Assembly (NCBI RefSeq): GCF_001649575.2
Contig: NC_051452.1
Span: forward strand, 14,350,942-14,414,941
Direction: 5' to 3'
Length of the DNA: 64,000 nt
From: Kryptolebias marmoratus
Taxonomy: Eukaryota > Chordata > Actinopteri > Cyprinodontiformes > Rivulidae
Positions 22,971 through 50,009 of this stretch are shown piece by piece. Below the pieces are notes generated by a model. That model was not told the origin of the DNA. It was given only the letters and a program-made list of their open reading frames with translations, and did not search any database. Position 1 is the first letter of the stretch. The number at the start of each line of letters is the position of its first letter. The translations under genes and the position numbers were made by a program.

Positions 22971-23432
22971 CATCTTTTTTTTTCTCAGATCTTAAGAGGT
23001 GACAACAAAGTTTCTTTGGATTATGTTAATAGCACCGCTATGCTATATCTAGAATAAATACTTCATAATTTTACTGTACAGTTTTGGAGAAATACCATGT
23101 CAAAGCACCTAATAATGGCATTTCAGAATATGCCTTTGTGTCATTTTCAGATGTTTTATATCTCAGATTATATACAGTAAAATCGTGAAATATTGATTCT
23201 GGTTATAGTAGATGTGACCTATTACCATAATCCAAAGAGACTTTGTTGTCACCTTTTAGAATTTGAGAGAACAAAACATCTGAAAATGATACATTTTTAA
23301 GAGGAGCTAATGTCGGCTCACTTCACCGCAGTCTTGAAGACATCATTGTAAAGTTTGGGGGTTCCCCTTCTGAAATCACCCTCAGTCTCCTACAGCTGTC
23401 TGCCTCACCTTCTACGTCACCCACCCACACTA

Positions 23433-24293
23433 TGGCAAGCCGTTTTAACATAAATTCGGTTTCGTCTGACTATCCTTAATTACATTCTAGATATCTAAAA
23501 ATGCATTTTGACTAGACAAAACTACATTTTGACTAGACAAAACTACATTTTGACTAGACAAAACTACATTTTGACTATCCGGAATGGTAATTTAAGATAT
23601 CTGTATTTACATTCTGACTAGTAAGAATAATAATTCAAGATATCTTCAATTAAATTTTGATTAGTCACAGTCCCTTTCGAGATAAAGGGTCAGACATCCG
23701 TAATTATAATTTAAGATATCTCGAACGTAATTGTTGCAGACAATAAATTTTCGGTATTTCTTAATTCATGTCGAGCATGAGCTGCAGCGCTGAATATTCT
23801 GTTAAAAACTCAAGTATTTGAGCTGGACTGACCTGACATTGCTGACCACTGAATAGGACAATCAAGTAGCCTAAGGCTAAAATGCCTTACACACTGTCTG
23901 CTAAAATGCTACGTAAATTTATGACGTTTTGACTAGACAGAATACTATTTCAAGATATCAATAATGTCATTCTGACAAGTCAGAATGTCAATTGAAGATA
24001 TCTCTAATTCATTTTTTAAGATATCTATAATTTAGTTTTCACTAGTCAAAATTACATATCTCCTATCCAAAAACACATTTAAGATGTCTTGAATTATCGA
24101 GTAATTAGAGATATCTTTAATTAGAATTATGACTAGTCAAAACTAAATTAAAGATATCTTGAATTGTAATTTTGAATAGTCATAATTTAATTGTAGATAT
24201 CTGAAATGTGTTTTTCAGAAATGTGAAATGTGTATTTCAGATATCTGGAAAGTAAGGGCGGTAAAACCGAATTTATGTTAAAACGGCTTGCCA
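23433..24293. mobile_element. 861-bp MITE with 30-bp perfect terminal inverted repeats
   Basis: The termini read TGGCAAGCCGTTTTAACATA and onward, perfectly inverted for 30 bases, and sit between TA dinucleotides (23431-23432 and 24294-24295). The interior is rich in AGATATCT palindromes and carries a 21-bp tandem repeat (CATTTTGACTAGACAAAACTA) near 23505-23575. No transposase. TA flanks suggest a Tc1/mariner-related mover. Confidence 0.85.
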
Positions 24294-24299
24294 TAAGAA

Positions 24300-24820
24300 G
24301 TGCACAATAACCCCTTACGAATCGTTACAATATTAAGGAGTATCCCTCCCCCCTTAAAGGTCAAGTTTATTTTAACATTTTTTTTATTTTTTATAAATGG
24401 CCAGATCTCAACAGAAGTCATTTAAGGTTACCTTTCCTATAGGAAAGGTTTACATCTCGTCATTTTATTAAACAAACTGTTTATTAAACTGTTATTTATT
24501 TTTATTTACACCACGGCATGTAATTTCTATCTCTCCATTTCCCTCTGCTCTCTGCATAGATTTCCGCTCAAATGTGCAGACAGACACAAACACTTCTGCT
24601 GCTGCATAATTTTTTTCTTCTTAAAAAGAGGGACAGTTCAAACTTTGATTTATTTGTTTATTTTAAACCACCCAGACGCAGCATTGTAGCCAATAACACC
24701 AGGCGCTCTCTGCTCGGCTGCGTCATCTATCACCACCAAGTCCCAAAACATACACGGACCCAGCTGAAACTAAGCTGCGGACAGCTGGTTCAACAAGTTA
24801 AACAGTAGAAACCGCTTTTC
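24300..24820. other. Intergenic sequence
   Basis: AT-rich; nothing supported beyond weak ORFs. Confidence 0.35.
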
Positions 24821-24824
24821 TTAC

Positions 24825-24890
24825 CTTCAGGTGGAGCTTTCCATGGAGAAACCCATCTGCGTCACAAAGAGCTAAAAGTGAAAGTAAAAC
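24825..24890 (-). promoter_or_regulatory. Candidate promoter and first noncoding exon of gene A
   Basis: On plus, AAAAGTGAAAGTAAAAC at 24874-24890 is an IRF/ISRE-like run. About 50 bp further along the minus strand is a good donor (CCTGAAG/GTAAGAAAAG, exon end 24825). It would splice to the acceptor near 21371. This is inferred from motif and position only. Confidence 0.4.
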
Positions 24891-24899
24891 AGAGTTGCC

Positions 24900-25720
24900 A
24901 GATCAGGGTTGCCAGATAGAAAATTACGAATCATCCTACTGTCGCTTTAAAATTATTATGTTTGCACACGATCGGGCTGCTCAGATTAGACTCTAACTCT
25001 GATTATTTCTCTCTGCCCTGTTTGACTCTGTTCACAACTCTGCAAACTTCTACATGCTGCATTCAAATGTACCTGCATAACTGATATATCTATTCATTTA
25101 AAAAAACTTTTTCTAGACTGCACATGTTTCTAAATTTGTCTGCTAAAAGACGGGTGTCACCTGGAGAAGATGGTCAGATTACAGTGGTGGTACACACTGA
25201 CCTGTTACATTACGGTTAGAAAAGCTAAACTAACAGGACAGACTTCTGAGTGTCTCAACTATTGGAAAGATGCTTGCAAACATTTTCTTGTCCTAAGCAG
25301 AGTTTAAGGATCACACAGAGCTGTATGAAACTTATATCAGTGAAATTAAACAATGTTTGTCTGCTGTTTAAAGATACGGATGGCCTTGAACATTTGGAAG
25401 CTAAAGGCAGAACTGCATCTTCACATGAATATTGTATATATAGTATTTTATTAAGAGAGTATGAAGTCATATTTCCACTGTTACGACCTGTCTATGGGTG
25501 ACCAAAACATAACATGAAGGTGTAAAATTGTGATTTATTTACAGGTGTTGTTTAATGTACAAAACAGAGTGTTACCAACATCAGGTCAAAAATCACAAAT
25601 TAAAACCCACATTACCTAATTATCAATTCACTTACCTGTGTGCAAAAATAAGCTAAAGACAATTTTCATACCTTTGTGAATTAACAAAAACAGGAGAAAA
25701 TGATCTGAAGATAAATGGCA
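24900..25720. other. Intergenic sequence
   Basis: Nothing recognised; no convincing ORF. Confidence 0.35.
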
Positions 25721-25721
25721 G

Positions 25722-25758
25722 CCCCCCCCCCCCCCCACACACACACACACACACACAC
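25722..25758. repeat. Poly-C and (AC)n microsatellite
   Basis: Fifteen Cs followed by an AC run; another short (AC)n is at 25930-25950. Confidence 0.95.
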
Positions 25759-26264
25759 TCATCACAAAACTATTTAGAAACTAACTGGGGGTGGCTGGTT
25801 AGAATGTATGAATGACTTTATCACTTTTGCAGCATCGTCTCATCAGGCAGCTAATTCCCATTCAGCTCATTGGTTTATGGTCCACTCACGGCTGAGTTAT
25901 CTGTGCACTGCTTTACACAACTTAGAGGTACACACACACACACACACACACCTGAATACAGAAGTCATCACAACAGGAAAAATAAAGATTTTACATAATT
26001 CACAACTTTAATGGTTTTTAAAGCTGGCTGAGAATGTTACATATAAAACTCTCTAATGTTTGAATCAAATTTTTAAAGTCTGTCACTGATAAATTCTGGT
26101 TGGAAGGTAGAAATGTTCCACTCTGCTATTGACTGCTGCTTTCACTCAATTGTTTTTGAAGAAACACCACATGAACACGTGAACAAATTTAAGTTTGTTT
26201 TTCAGTTCATATTAAACCTGAGTTGTGTTAAATTTTGATCACAGATCTAATATAGTCCTGATTA

Positions 26265-26572
26265 TGTTATGACTTCTCACAGAATGACCTTGTTTACAGG
26301 AGTGATGTTGAATTTTCTCCTCAAGGGAACCAGACTGCCTTGCTTTTCCCTAACTCCTCCTTCTGGCCCAGTATTTCAATATACAATAAAAGCTCCTGTG
26401 TTGACGTGAGGGGGGAAAACTTTGATTTGGAGCTTCCCCATTTGGACCTGGGACTCTGATGTTAATTCCTAATTGGCTTTAATGCTCTCTATATTTTGTG
26501 CACAATATGTAAATAAACCTGTTTAAGTGATTTAATCTAACAATGCCTGGAAATTTTTTTTCTGCCATGACA
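26265..26572 (+). repeat. Possible solo LTR abutting B30.2 relic
   Basis: Starts TGTTATGACTTC and ends TGCCATGACA, with internal AATAAAAGCTCC and AATAAACCTG. No target duplication found, so the ends are tentative. Confidence 0.35.
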
Positions 26573-26878
26573 GTCGTTAAGTGGAGAGGAAAAGTTGATA
26601 TATCAGTGAGTTACAGAGGAATCAGAAAGAGAGAAGACAGTGAAGTCTGTGCGTTTGGAAGGAATGATCAGTCCTGGACTCTAAGCTGCTCTGATGTTGG
26701 TTACTCTGTCTGGCACAAAAACAGAAAAACATTGAGCTCCCCCTCCTCCATCTCTGACAGAGTCAGAGTCTCCTCTGACTCACTGATCCACCTCCACACC
26801 TTCAACACTACATTCACTGAAACTTTGTATCCTGGATTCTGGTTTTGGTCTCCTGGTTCCTCAGTGTTTCTGTGTTGA
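26573..26878 (+). pseudogene. Broken B30.2 (PRY-SPRY) exon
   Basis: The frame reads VVKWRGKVDISVSYRGIRKR, then FGRNDQSWTLSCSDVGYSVW and HTFNTTFTETLYPGFWF, ending in a stop at 26878. These are hallmark SPRY segments of fish NLR and TRIM C-terminal B30.2 domains. The N-terminal PRY half is missing. About 14 residues expected between ISDRVRV and SSDSLIHLH (the VYLD-type core strand) are deleted. No LRR exons or NACHT lie next to it in the same orientation. It is either a relic of a lost NLR or TRIM gene or an exon left by rearrangement. Confidence 0.75.
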
Positions 26879-26879
26879 G

Positions 26880-27880
26880 TTTGATGTAAAGTCTGTAGTG
26901 AAATTTGTCTGAGATAATTGAGGTTTACACAAAAATGAAACAATAGAATAGATTTTTGTGGTGATTTAATTTAAAATTGCAATGGACAGGTTCATACAGC
27001 ATGTGAAAGTCTGATTAAGTTGTGACAACATCATTCTCAAACAGGAGATCAGAACATATTATCAACCTGACAATGCCATATTCAAATCCACATATATGAA
27101 TGTGCTTCTGATAACAAAATGACATGATACAGAAATCAGAAACTTCAAATACCAAATACTCCTTGGACTCATTATTCTAATATAATTTTACTCTACATTC
27201 CTCTCTTCTGATCAGAAATTATCACATAATTTGATTGAACAATATGTCAATTACACATAGCAGTCTAGAACACCAAAGGTGATTAACATGTTTCACAAAG
27301 AGATTAAAACAAAACCAACAAACAACTTTAATGAACCACACATGAACAAACATTACATAAAACAGGTTGAAATCACACTAAAACCAGGAAAACTACAACA
27401 CTAAAAAGTCTGACAATCAAACTGAACTTGAAGTAAAACCCACTGTAAAAATTAAGCTAGGAGGAGAAAGGAAAGGAGGAAATCAAAAAACAGGAAAGAG
27501 CAAAAAAGTATCCATTTCCATTGCTATGTTGTTTTTCTTTGGGATAATTGCTGTGGAAATGAAGGAGGGAGGGATAATTATGATTATAACAGGAAAAACT
27601 AACAAATACTCTCACTGAAATGCTGATGCAGAATAGAAGAACTGAAAAGAGGGAAAGAGAGAAAGAGAAGGGAAGTTTGGGGAAAGGAGAAAGGGTGTGT
27701 GATTAGGCAGAGCAAGCTGTTTGCCCAAGTTAGTTAACGGAAAAACAAACAGGTAAATTATTAAAATTTGCATGAATTCCACTCAAACTGACCACACACT
27801 CATGATCCAGATAATATTGTACATAATAAATAATAATCAACCCACAAAACATTTAAAGATATAATAATACTTACCATTTC
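26880..27880. other. Intergenic AT-rich sequence
   Basis: Purine-rich tracts around 27450-27690; no gene seen. Confidence 0.35.
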
Positions 27881-27900
27881 ACTATCCACCAAAAATTAGC

Positions 27901-28594
27901 TGGTTTGGTGATCTTGGGATTTTGATGTGTGTGAGTACTTCCTGGTGGACCGTCCTAGGCAGGTGATCGACACCTCGTCGCCACTCCTCCCTTACCTGCA
28001 GCGGATCAGGCTCATCAGGGAACCAGGTGTACTTAAGGCTGTGGTGGGAACTAGACCAGTGCTGGAGCATTGCTTGCCAAGTGGTAAACGTGCAAAGCCT
28101 TTGTGAATCTCGAGATCCGAAAAGCCTTGTTGTGATCCTTGTTTTTGTTTTGGCTTGTATCTGCCTCAGGATTACCTGTCCACCCCGGAACCAGTCTGGT
28201 CTGCATTCAAGAATCTCCATTAAGTTAAGTACTCACCTGTTCACCCGTGCCTGTCTGCCTGCAAATCCGCTACAAATTGGAAAGGAGGAACTTACCTGCA
28301 AACCATCTGGAAACACCATCAAACCTTCTCTGGAAACTACTCACCTCGTCCTATCTCCTCCATGCTGTGGATAACACTTCTCCTTGTAAGAACACTCACC
28401 AGAAAGATTACCTTCACCTTACTCCTGCTCACTACCTGAAGAACTCTCTACTCATTACGTCCTCTGTTTCCAGGTCCCGGCTCCTGTTCTCGCTTGCACA
28501 ATTCTCACTGTAAATAAAGTCACTTATCGTTACGTTTTGGTCTAATGTGACTGTCGCCGAGCTGCTCTATTAGAAAATAACCTGAATCCTGACA
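27901..28594 (+). repeat. Solo LTR, sister of the one at 5194-5892
   Basis: Shares GTGTGTGAGTACTTCCTGG near the start, a segment around TTAAGGCTGTGG, AATAAAGTCACTTATC near the end, and the terminus CTGACA. Its 694-bp length is close to 699 bp for the other copy. Diverged; no clean target duplication seen. Confidence 0.7.
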
Positions 28595-28892
28595 GCTGGA
28601 TCAAACATCTATCCTTGGGTCTAGCTAGGAAACCATGAGTAAGTCAAATCAACAGATTTTTGTCCTCTATCTAAGAAATTGTTTATAAAAATGTATATAT
28701 CTTTGTAAATTCAAGTATCAAATCATATAAAAAGTGTGGTCTAAAAAACTGTGGTCTACATGATAAAATAAAGTTCCAGGTTAGTTAGTTTTTTTTTTTT
28801 TTTAATATATGGATAAAAAGACAGAATCATCCAGATGTTCATAAGAGTCTTTAAGGCTTCTGGAAATCCTTTGATTCTAGCTGCAGGTGTTG

Positions 28893-28992
28893 TTAACCTT
28901 CCCTTGGCCTTTGGGTCACATTGGCCCGAAGTTACAAGGGCTTCTTTACTACTTTTTGTCTCCCTCTCTTTTAAGGGCTTCGGGAGGGTTAA
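28893..28992. mobile_element. 100-bp TTAA-ended MITE
   Basis: Begins TTAACCTTCCCTTGGCC and ends GGCTTCGGGAGGGTTAA, imperfect inverted termini with TTAA at both ends, consistent with a piggyBac-type MITE. Confidence 0.6.
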
Positions 28993-29224
28993 ATGTGTTT
29001 CTGTTTCTCAAAGATCTCCAGGTTTGGATGAGTTAAAAATTGGGAGCCTTCTGTGCGACTTGAATGGAATGATGATGTGGAGTGTCTGAGCTGCCACAGC
29101 TCACTGTTAGAGATGAAGAGAAAAGTGCACAAACACTTCTACTTTCTCTCTCAATCTCTTGTCTCTGCTGGACTTTTTGTTGCTGCAGCTGAAACTCTTG
29201 AGTCTCGTGTGTAAACACCGTTAA

Positions 29225-29640
29225 ATGAGTGTGTGACGCAGTTAGTTCAGAACGCTGCAAGTCGTCTTTTAACACAGACAAAAAAACGTGAACATATCTC
29301 CCCAGTGTTTGCTTCCCTTCACTGGCTCCCTGTTTGGTTTAGAATTGATTATAAAGTTTTATTGTTGACCTATAAGGCTCTGAATGGGCAGGCTTCTGTG
29401 TTCTCTAGATCCCTCCAGAGGCTTCATCTCTTGGTGTGTTTTAAGATTCTTCTTAAAACCTATTTGTACTCATTGGCTTTTAATACAGCATGAGAGCTGA
29501 GACATGGGCTGTTTTTTGTGGTTTTTGTTTCGTCCTATTTGTGTTTGTTTTGTTTTTGTTGTTTTTGTGTAGCACCTTGGCCAACTGGAGTTGTTGTTAA
29601 ATGTGCTATATAGATTTGATTTAATTTGAATGGATTTGAC
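29225..29640 (+). pseudogene. L2-type LINE 3' fragment (RT C-terminus)
   Basis: Reads LVQNAASRLLTQTKKREHIS then ASLHWLPVWFRIDYKVLLLT and YKALNGQA, the conserved end of L2-like RT. An internal deletion follows before the 3' tail (GCTATATAGATTTGA). Confidence 0.8.
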
Positions 29641-29810
29641 GCATCACTCAGATATGGATGGAAGAGTTGGTGTTGGTGAGGTGAGAAAAACTGACCTTTG
29701 AGCAGCAGAAACACACCCACAGATAAACTCAGATCATTTCCAGTAAATGTTTAAACATCATAAAGCTGGTTCTTCCTGTAGAACAGTAAATGTTAACCTT
29801 ACTCAACTTT

Positions 29811-30010
29811 GATTCACCTTCAGGACAAGGCTGCTGCTTTTGTCTACATGAAAAAAGTGAATTTCCTTTGTCTTCCTTTGTCTTCACCCGGTGTTCAAAG
29901 GAGAACAGAGCTTTTGGACAATGAAACAAATATTTTTTTAAAGAATAGGCTAAAACTCAGATTTTTAAGTTGTCTCATTGAACAACTTTATTATTATTAT
30001 TATTAATGTC
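29811..30010 (+). repeat. Duplicated block, copy 1
   Basis: GATTCACCTTCAGGACAAGG and the next ~180 bp are similar to 31377-31570. The promoter-like part found upstream of the second copy is replaced here by LINE sequence. Confidence 0.55.
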
Positions 30011-31150
30011 TGTGTCACATTTCCCTGCAGTTGTCCTGGTTTGTTTACAGGAACATGGAAAGAAGCTACATAGATGGCCACTACAGTGAAACTGGGATTC
30101 ATTTGTTGGGAGTAACATCATCTTTTAAAAATGTTTTAATTTGGTAGACAATTTGGTCATTATTAGTAAGGTTGACAGTTTAAATAATTGCATGATCACC
30201 CCTCTGCACGAGAACCATGAACTAAATATATACATTGTAAAATAATTAAATGTGTTTTTAAATGAAGAATGTTCCTAATTAGGACATTTATTATTTATTT
30301 TCATTATTTAAAGATGCATTTAATCATTTTTCTTTTCTTTTATATATGTATGTATTTCATAGTTTAATGGTATATTTCACTTTTTTATTATGTATTTAAT
30401 AAATAAATGATATATTTAACTATTGAATTTGACATTTATGTAATGGGGCATTTACATTTAATTATTTCATGATGTATTTAGTTATTTAATTTCGTCACTT
30501 TTGAGGTTCCATACCCAGCAAGTAGGTTTTTGTTTGTTTGTTTTTATTTCATTCACGCAAATTTACAGGCTTACAGATACATTACACATTTTGAGCATAT
30601 TATGATAATACAATGAACAGAAACAATAAACATGGACAGGGAAAGCGGCATAGGTACATTAACACAAAATCCTAAATAGCAACAGGAGCCACAGTAAAAG
30701 AAAGTTTCACAATACTATTATAAAGCCTTTGTGCATTTTGTGAATTGCATATACGTATTAGGTGACAGGTTCTCCCCGTGCAAATGTGGTTCTAAAGCTT
30801 TTTCTGAAAATTATCTGTGAAGTTTGTTTCCTAAAAAATTAGGGAAAAACAAAATACAAATAGGCTTCCTTTATAAAAAATATCAAATCAAATAACTAAC
30901 ATCAATTATTATTAGGTAACATTATACTATATTATTAAGCTCATTCTTTTTTCCCTTTCTGTTTAGCATAAAAGTCGTAATATAGACTTAATTGTAAATT
31001 TAAAAAAATAAAATTAAAAAAAAAAAAAAAACAATTCCTCACGTTCAACTTTATTTTAAAAAGAGCTCTGAAATAATAAGAGTTGTTTAATGTCCGTGAT
31101 GTTAAACCAGTTATATAAAAATAAATAACAACAATAAAAAAAACCACTTA
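30011..31150. other. Intergenic AT-rich sequence
   Basis: Low-complexity TATTTAATTATTT-like tracts at 30240-30500; no gene. Confidence 0.4.
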
Positions 31151-31159
31151 TTTTTTTAA

Positions 31160-31286
31160 TATAAAACCCCTCCCGCTTCTGGGTTCCTGTAAAAATAAAG
31201 AGGAAGAAACATGAAACTGAAAGCATTTCATCCCTTCAGACTCCATTTTGTCTCGACAGCAGAAGAAAGACGACTGAAAGCTGAAT
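31160..31286 (+). promoter_or_regulatory. NLR-type promoter and first-exon cassette 1 (TATA plus ISRE)
   Basis: A TATAAAA at 31160-31166 and a perfect ISRE core GAAACTGAAAG at 31213-31223 are followed by TTCAGACTCCATTTTGTCTC and a splice donor GAAT/GTGAGT at 31287. The phrase from TTCAGACTCC through CGACAG recurs in cassette 2 just upstream of gene B. It could be a distal promoter of gene B or a leftover of another NLR gene. Confidence 0.5.
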
Positions 31287-31376
31287 GTGAGTGTTAACTC
31301 AACATTCTTCTTCTTTTCCTTCAGAGTCTCTGAGTGGCTTTTCTCTCTGTGGAGGGAAGAAGAGGCAGAACTCACT

Positions 31377-31570
31377 TTGATTCACCTTAAGGACAAGGCT
31401 GCTGTTTTTGTCCAATTGTCTCATTTCCTTCCTGTTTGTCATGAAAAAGTTTTTATTTATTTGTTTATTTATTTTTTTTCTTTATGGGTTTTTGGGCACT
31501 GGAACACGCATAAAAACTGTAAAAACTCGTTTTATTATATTTGTCTTGAACAACTAAATTATTTTTTCCA
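31377..31570 (+). repeat. Duplicated block, copy 2
   Basis: Similar to 29811-30010, starting GATTCACCTTAAGGACAAGG. Confidence 0.5.
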
Positions 31571-31599
31571 TGTAAGCGTAACATTTCTCAGAATCACTT

Positions 31600-33640
31600 A
31601 CATCAGCTTCCTGGTCTGATATGACGTCACGATGCGTTCAAGTGCAACTCGGAACATCAATAATCTACACTGCAAGACCTTTAACGTAAAAAAAGAAGAC
31701 TCAGGACGCAAAGTACTATTTGATTCTTCATTGACTGATTAAAGAACAATGATATATTAGTCGAAAGTTTCATGAGCTTTACTGAGAACTTAAAATGGCT
31801 TAAAATCGTCCTCCACTGAGAGAGTTGGTCATTGGTCATTGGAGGGTAGTCGTTTTATTTAAATAACGCCAGATCACATAGAGAGCTATTTCTGCAGTCG
31901 CTCCTTCACATTATGAAGCACCAAACTTGGAAAAAAAGGACCAAAGTATAGTTCATGTTCAGCGTCTCTGACACGGACACGCGGTGTGTCACGTGCGTAC
32001 GCTTTCACGCAAGTGAACAAACACTCCAATCAGCAGACAAGGAGCGCAAAAAAACAATATGTAGCAAAAACTTGCAAAGCGAGCAAGAATATCTCAGTTT
32101 TTTAAACGTGCTGAAAGTGGTTCTGATGGCAGGACCTGAATGTCCAAGAACACAAAGGAGCCCAAGAGCTTCATGACTGTGGAGGAGCAAAACTGACAGA
32201 ATTAAAGATAAAAGGTCAAATAAATTAATTAATATGCTTAAAATGCACCAATTAATTTTAAAAAGGAGAACTTTACCCAAGTTTTATAATTTAATTGACA
32301 TTCATGTTTATTTTTTCAGTTTAGTTCCAACAAATTATATTTTTAAGCACATAATTTAAATTGTACTGTTTATAAAAATATATTCTTTGTTTTTCCTTTT
32401 CCTTATAGATGCATTTTTGTCTCTTTAATTATTTTTTTATTGTTTTTTCCCCACAAGTCTTTTTATTTCCATGTGTTGTTTTTATATTTTTCTCCTCTTT
32501 TCACATGATAAAAGTTGCAGAGACTTGTGACTTCAGCTGTTGCTAGTTAAATCTTACTGATGAGCTCATTTGTTAACAATGTGTCTTTATTAATGTATAG
32601 CTTTATAAAAATGTCCTGTATAGGACACAGTGAGGGGACTATAAATTAATTAAACCCACATACCACAGTAAAACCACTGAAAAATTATCTAAGATGTTTG
32701 GAACATTTTGAATAAGACTGCAGTGAAATTAGTTGATATATTTTTTTAGAGCATTTTGATGAGTGGACAGTACAGAAGTGACTGTTTTGATGATATTTGT
32801 TTTTGGAGATTTGTTCAAATTTTCCAACTTTTTTCTAAAAATGAGTGACTTGTCAAATAAATCTCAAAAAACTTTAAAGCTTCCAACAAGAACTAAGCTG
32901 CTGTGTTATAACATTGTTTCTACATTCTTAGCAGAGGTCAGTCAGTTTAATGGTCTTTTTCTGGGTTTAACTTTAGTTTTTAATTTGCTACATTCAAGTT
33001 CAGTTTTTTTGTTTGTTTTATGAAGTTTGATGTGATGATTTGAAATCATGAGAGTAAACATCATTGAATGGTGGAGCACGTGACTGCAGCACCGACAGAA
33101 ACATCTATAAACATCAGGCCTGTATTCAGCTGCAGCCTGACTGGACTCATGCTTTGAGCCCATTATTAGAAAGCAGGGATCATTTCAATCCTAAAGAACA
33201 GTTTCTGCTAAAAGTAGCACATTTTTGTATTTCTTTGCATCATCTGAAGCAATCAGAAGAAATAAAAGAACCAAACATTTGAACAAAGAGGAGAAGTTTG
33301 AAAAGCAGCTCTGTTTTTCAATATTAAAAATGTTCAAAGAATGCAGAGCATTTACCATTTAAGTACAGTTAGTGCTCCCACTGCTGGTTACAGTTCCATG
33401 TTTACACACCACTACACCTGTATTTATCTGTGTTCTGATTGAGGTTTGAGTTCTGTGGTTGTAATTGTAGAGACCGACGATCTGAAGGAGTTGGAACTTT
33501 GTGATTTCATGTTCATGTCAGTAAATCTCTGCTGTTCAGGTGTTGAAGTTATAAAAGATTTGTTAGCAGCTAAAAATCTGTTTTACATATTTAGAAGATT
33601 TACATGAAGCAGAGAAACTCATCTCTCTGTAAGAATCTGC
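31600..33640. other. Intergenic sequence upstream of gene B
   Basis: No gene supported. A block at 33170-33320 resembles 51370-51530. Confidence 0.4.
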
Positions 33641-33699
33641 TGATCACTCTGTAATGTTGTGATTTCCTGTAAATGGAGAGGGGCCGGAGCAGCTCGGCT

Positions 33700-33787
33700 C
33701 AGGTGATCCAGGTACACAAATAAAGGGAGGAGACAAAAAATGAAAGTATTCAGTCAGTTCAGACTCCATTTTACTGTCGACAGAGCA
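33700..33787 (+). promoter_or_regulatory. Candidate promoter and noncoding exon of gene B (cassette 2)
   Basis: Contains AAATAAAGGGAGGAG, a weakened ISRE (AAAAAATGAAAG), TTCAGACTCCATTTTACTGT and the donor GAGCA/GTAAGAG at 33788. It lies about 330 bp before the acceptor CTCTCAG in front of exon 1 of gene B, a natural fit for a short 5' UTR intron. Confidence 0.5.
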
Positions 33788-34141
33788 GTAAGAGAAAAAA
33801 AAAAAGTTTTAGTTCAGTTATTCAAGAGTTTAACTGAGTCAGCTGCAAAATGAGAATTTTAGGTTAAATAAACATATCAATTAATAATTACATATACATT
33901 TTAATTAATTAATTTATTGATTCTAATCTTTTTCACTCTTTTATTACACTGCAACAATAAAATGATCTTTTTGGATTGTTAAAGTGTCATTCAGTTCACC
34001 TCAATGTACAAGGTGAATTTATGACAGTTTATTAAACACTGAACTCTGAGTGGGAGTGTTTGTCTTCTTGTTACTCTTGAACAAACCTGTCTGTCTGGAT
34101 TTTCCTGCTCTCAGTTCGTGTGTTTCCTGAACTGAGTGAAG

Positions 34142-49841
<15,700 letters not shown>

Positions 49842-50001
49842 CAGAGGAATCAGAAGAAGTGGAAATGACTCTCAGTGGTGCAGATACTTTAAAATGTCCA
49901 TCTTACAGAGTATCAAGTTTTACTTTGTGTAAAATGTTCCTGTTGATGCTCAGTGGGATTTTTCTCTTTGCAAATCTTCTGTTGTAAATTGTTACTGTAT
50001 G

Positions 50002-50007
50002 AATAAA
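50002..50007 (+). promoter_or_regulatory. Polyadenylation signal of gene B
   Basis: AATAAA about 160 bp after the stop. Confidence 0.6.
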
Positions 50008-50009
50008 AT

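Noticed and set aside
27901..28594. Target-site duplication for this solo LTR
   Set aside because: GCTGG occurs on both sides but would require the LTR to start TTTGG rather than TG; not convincing.
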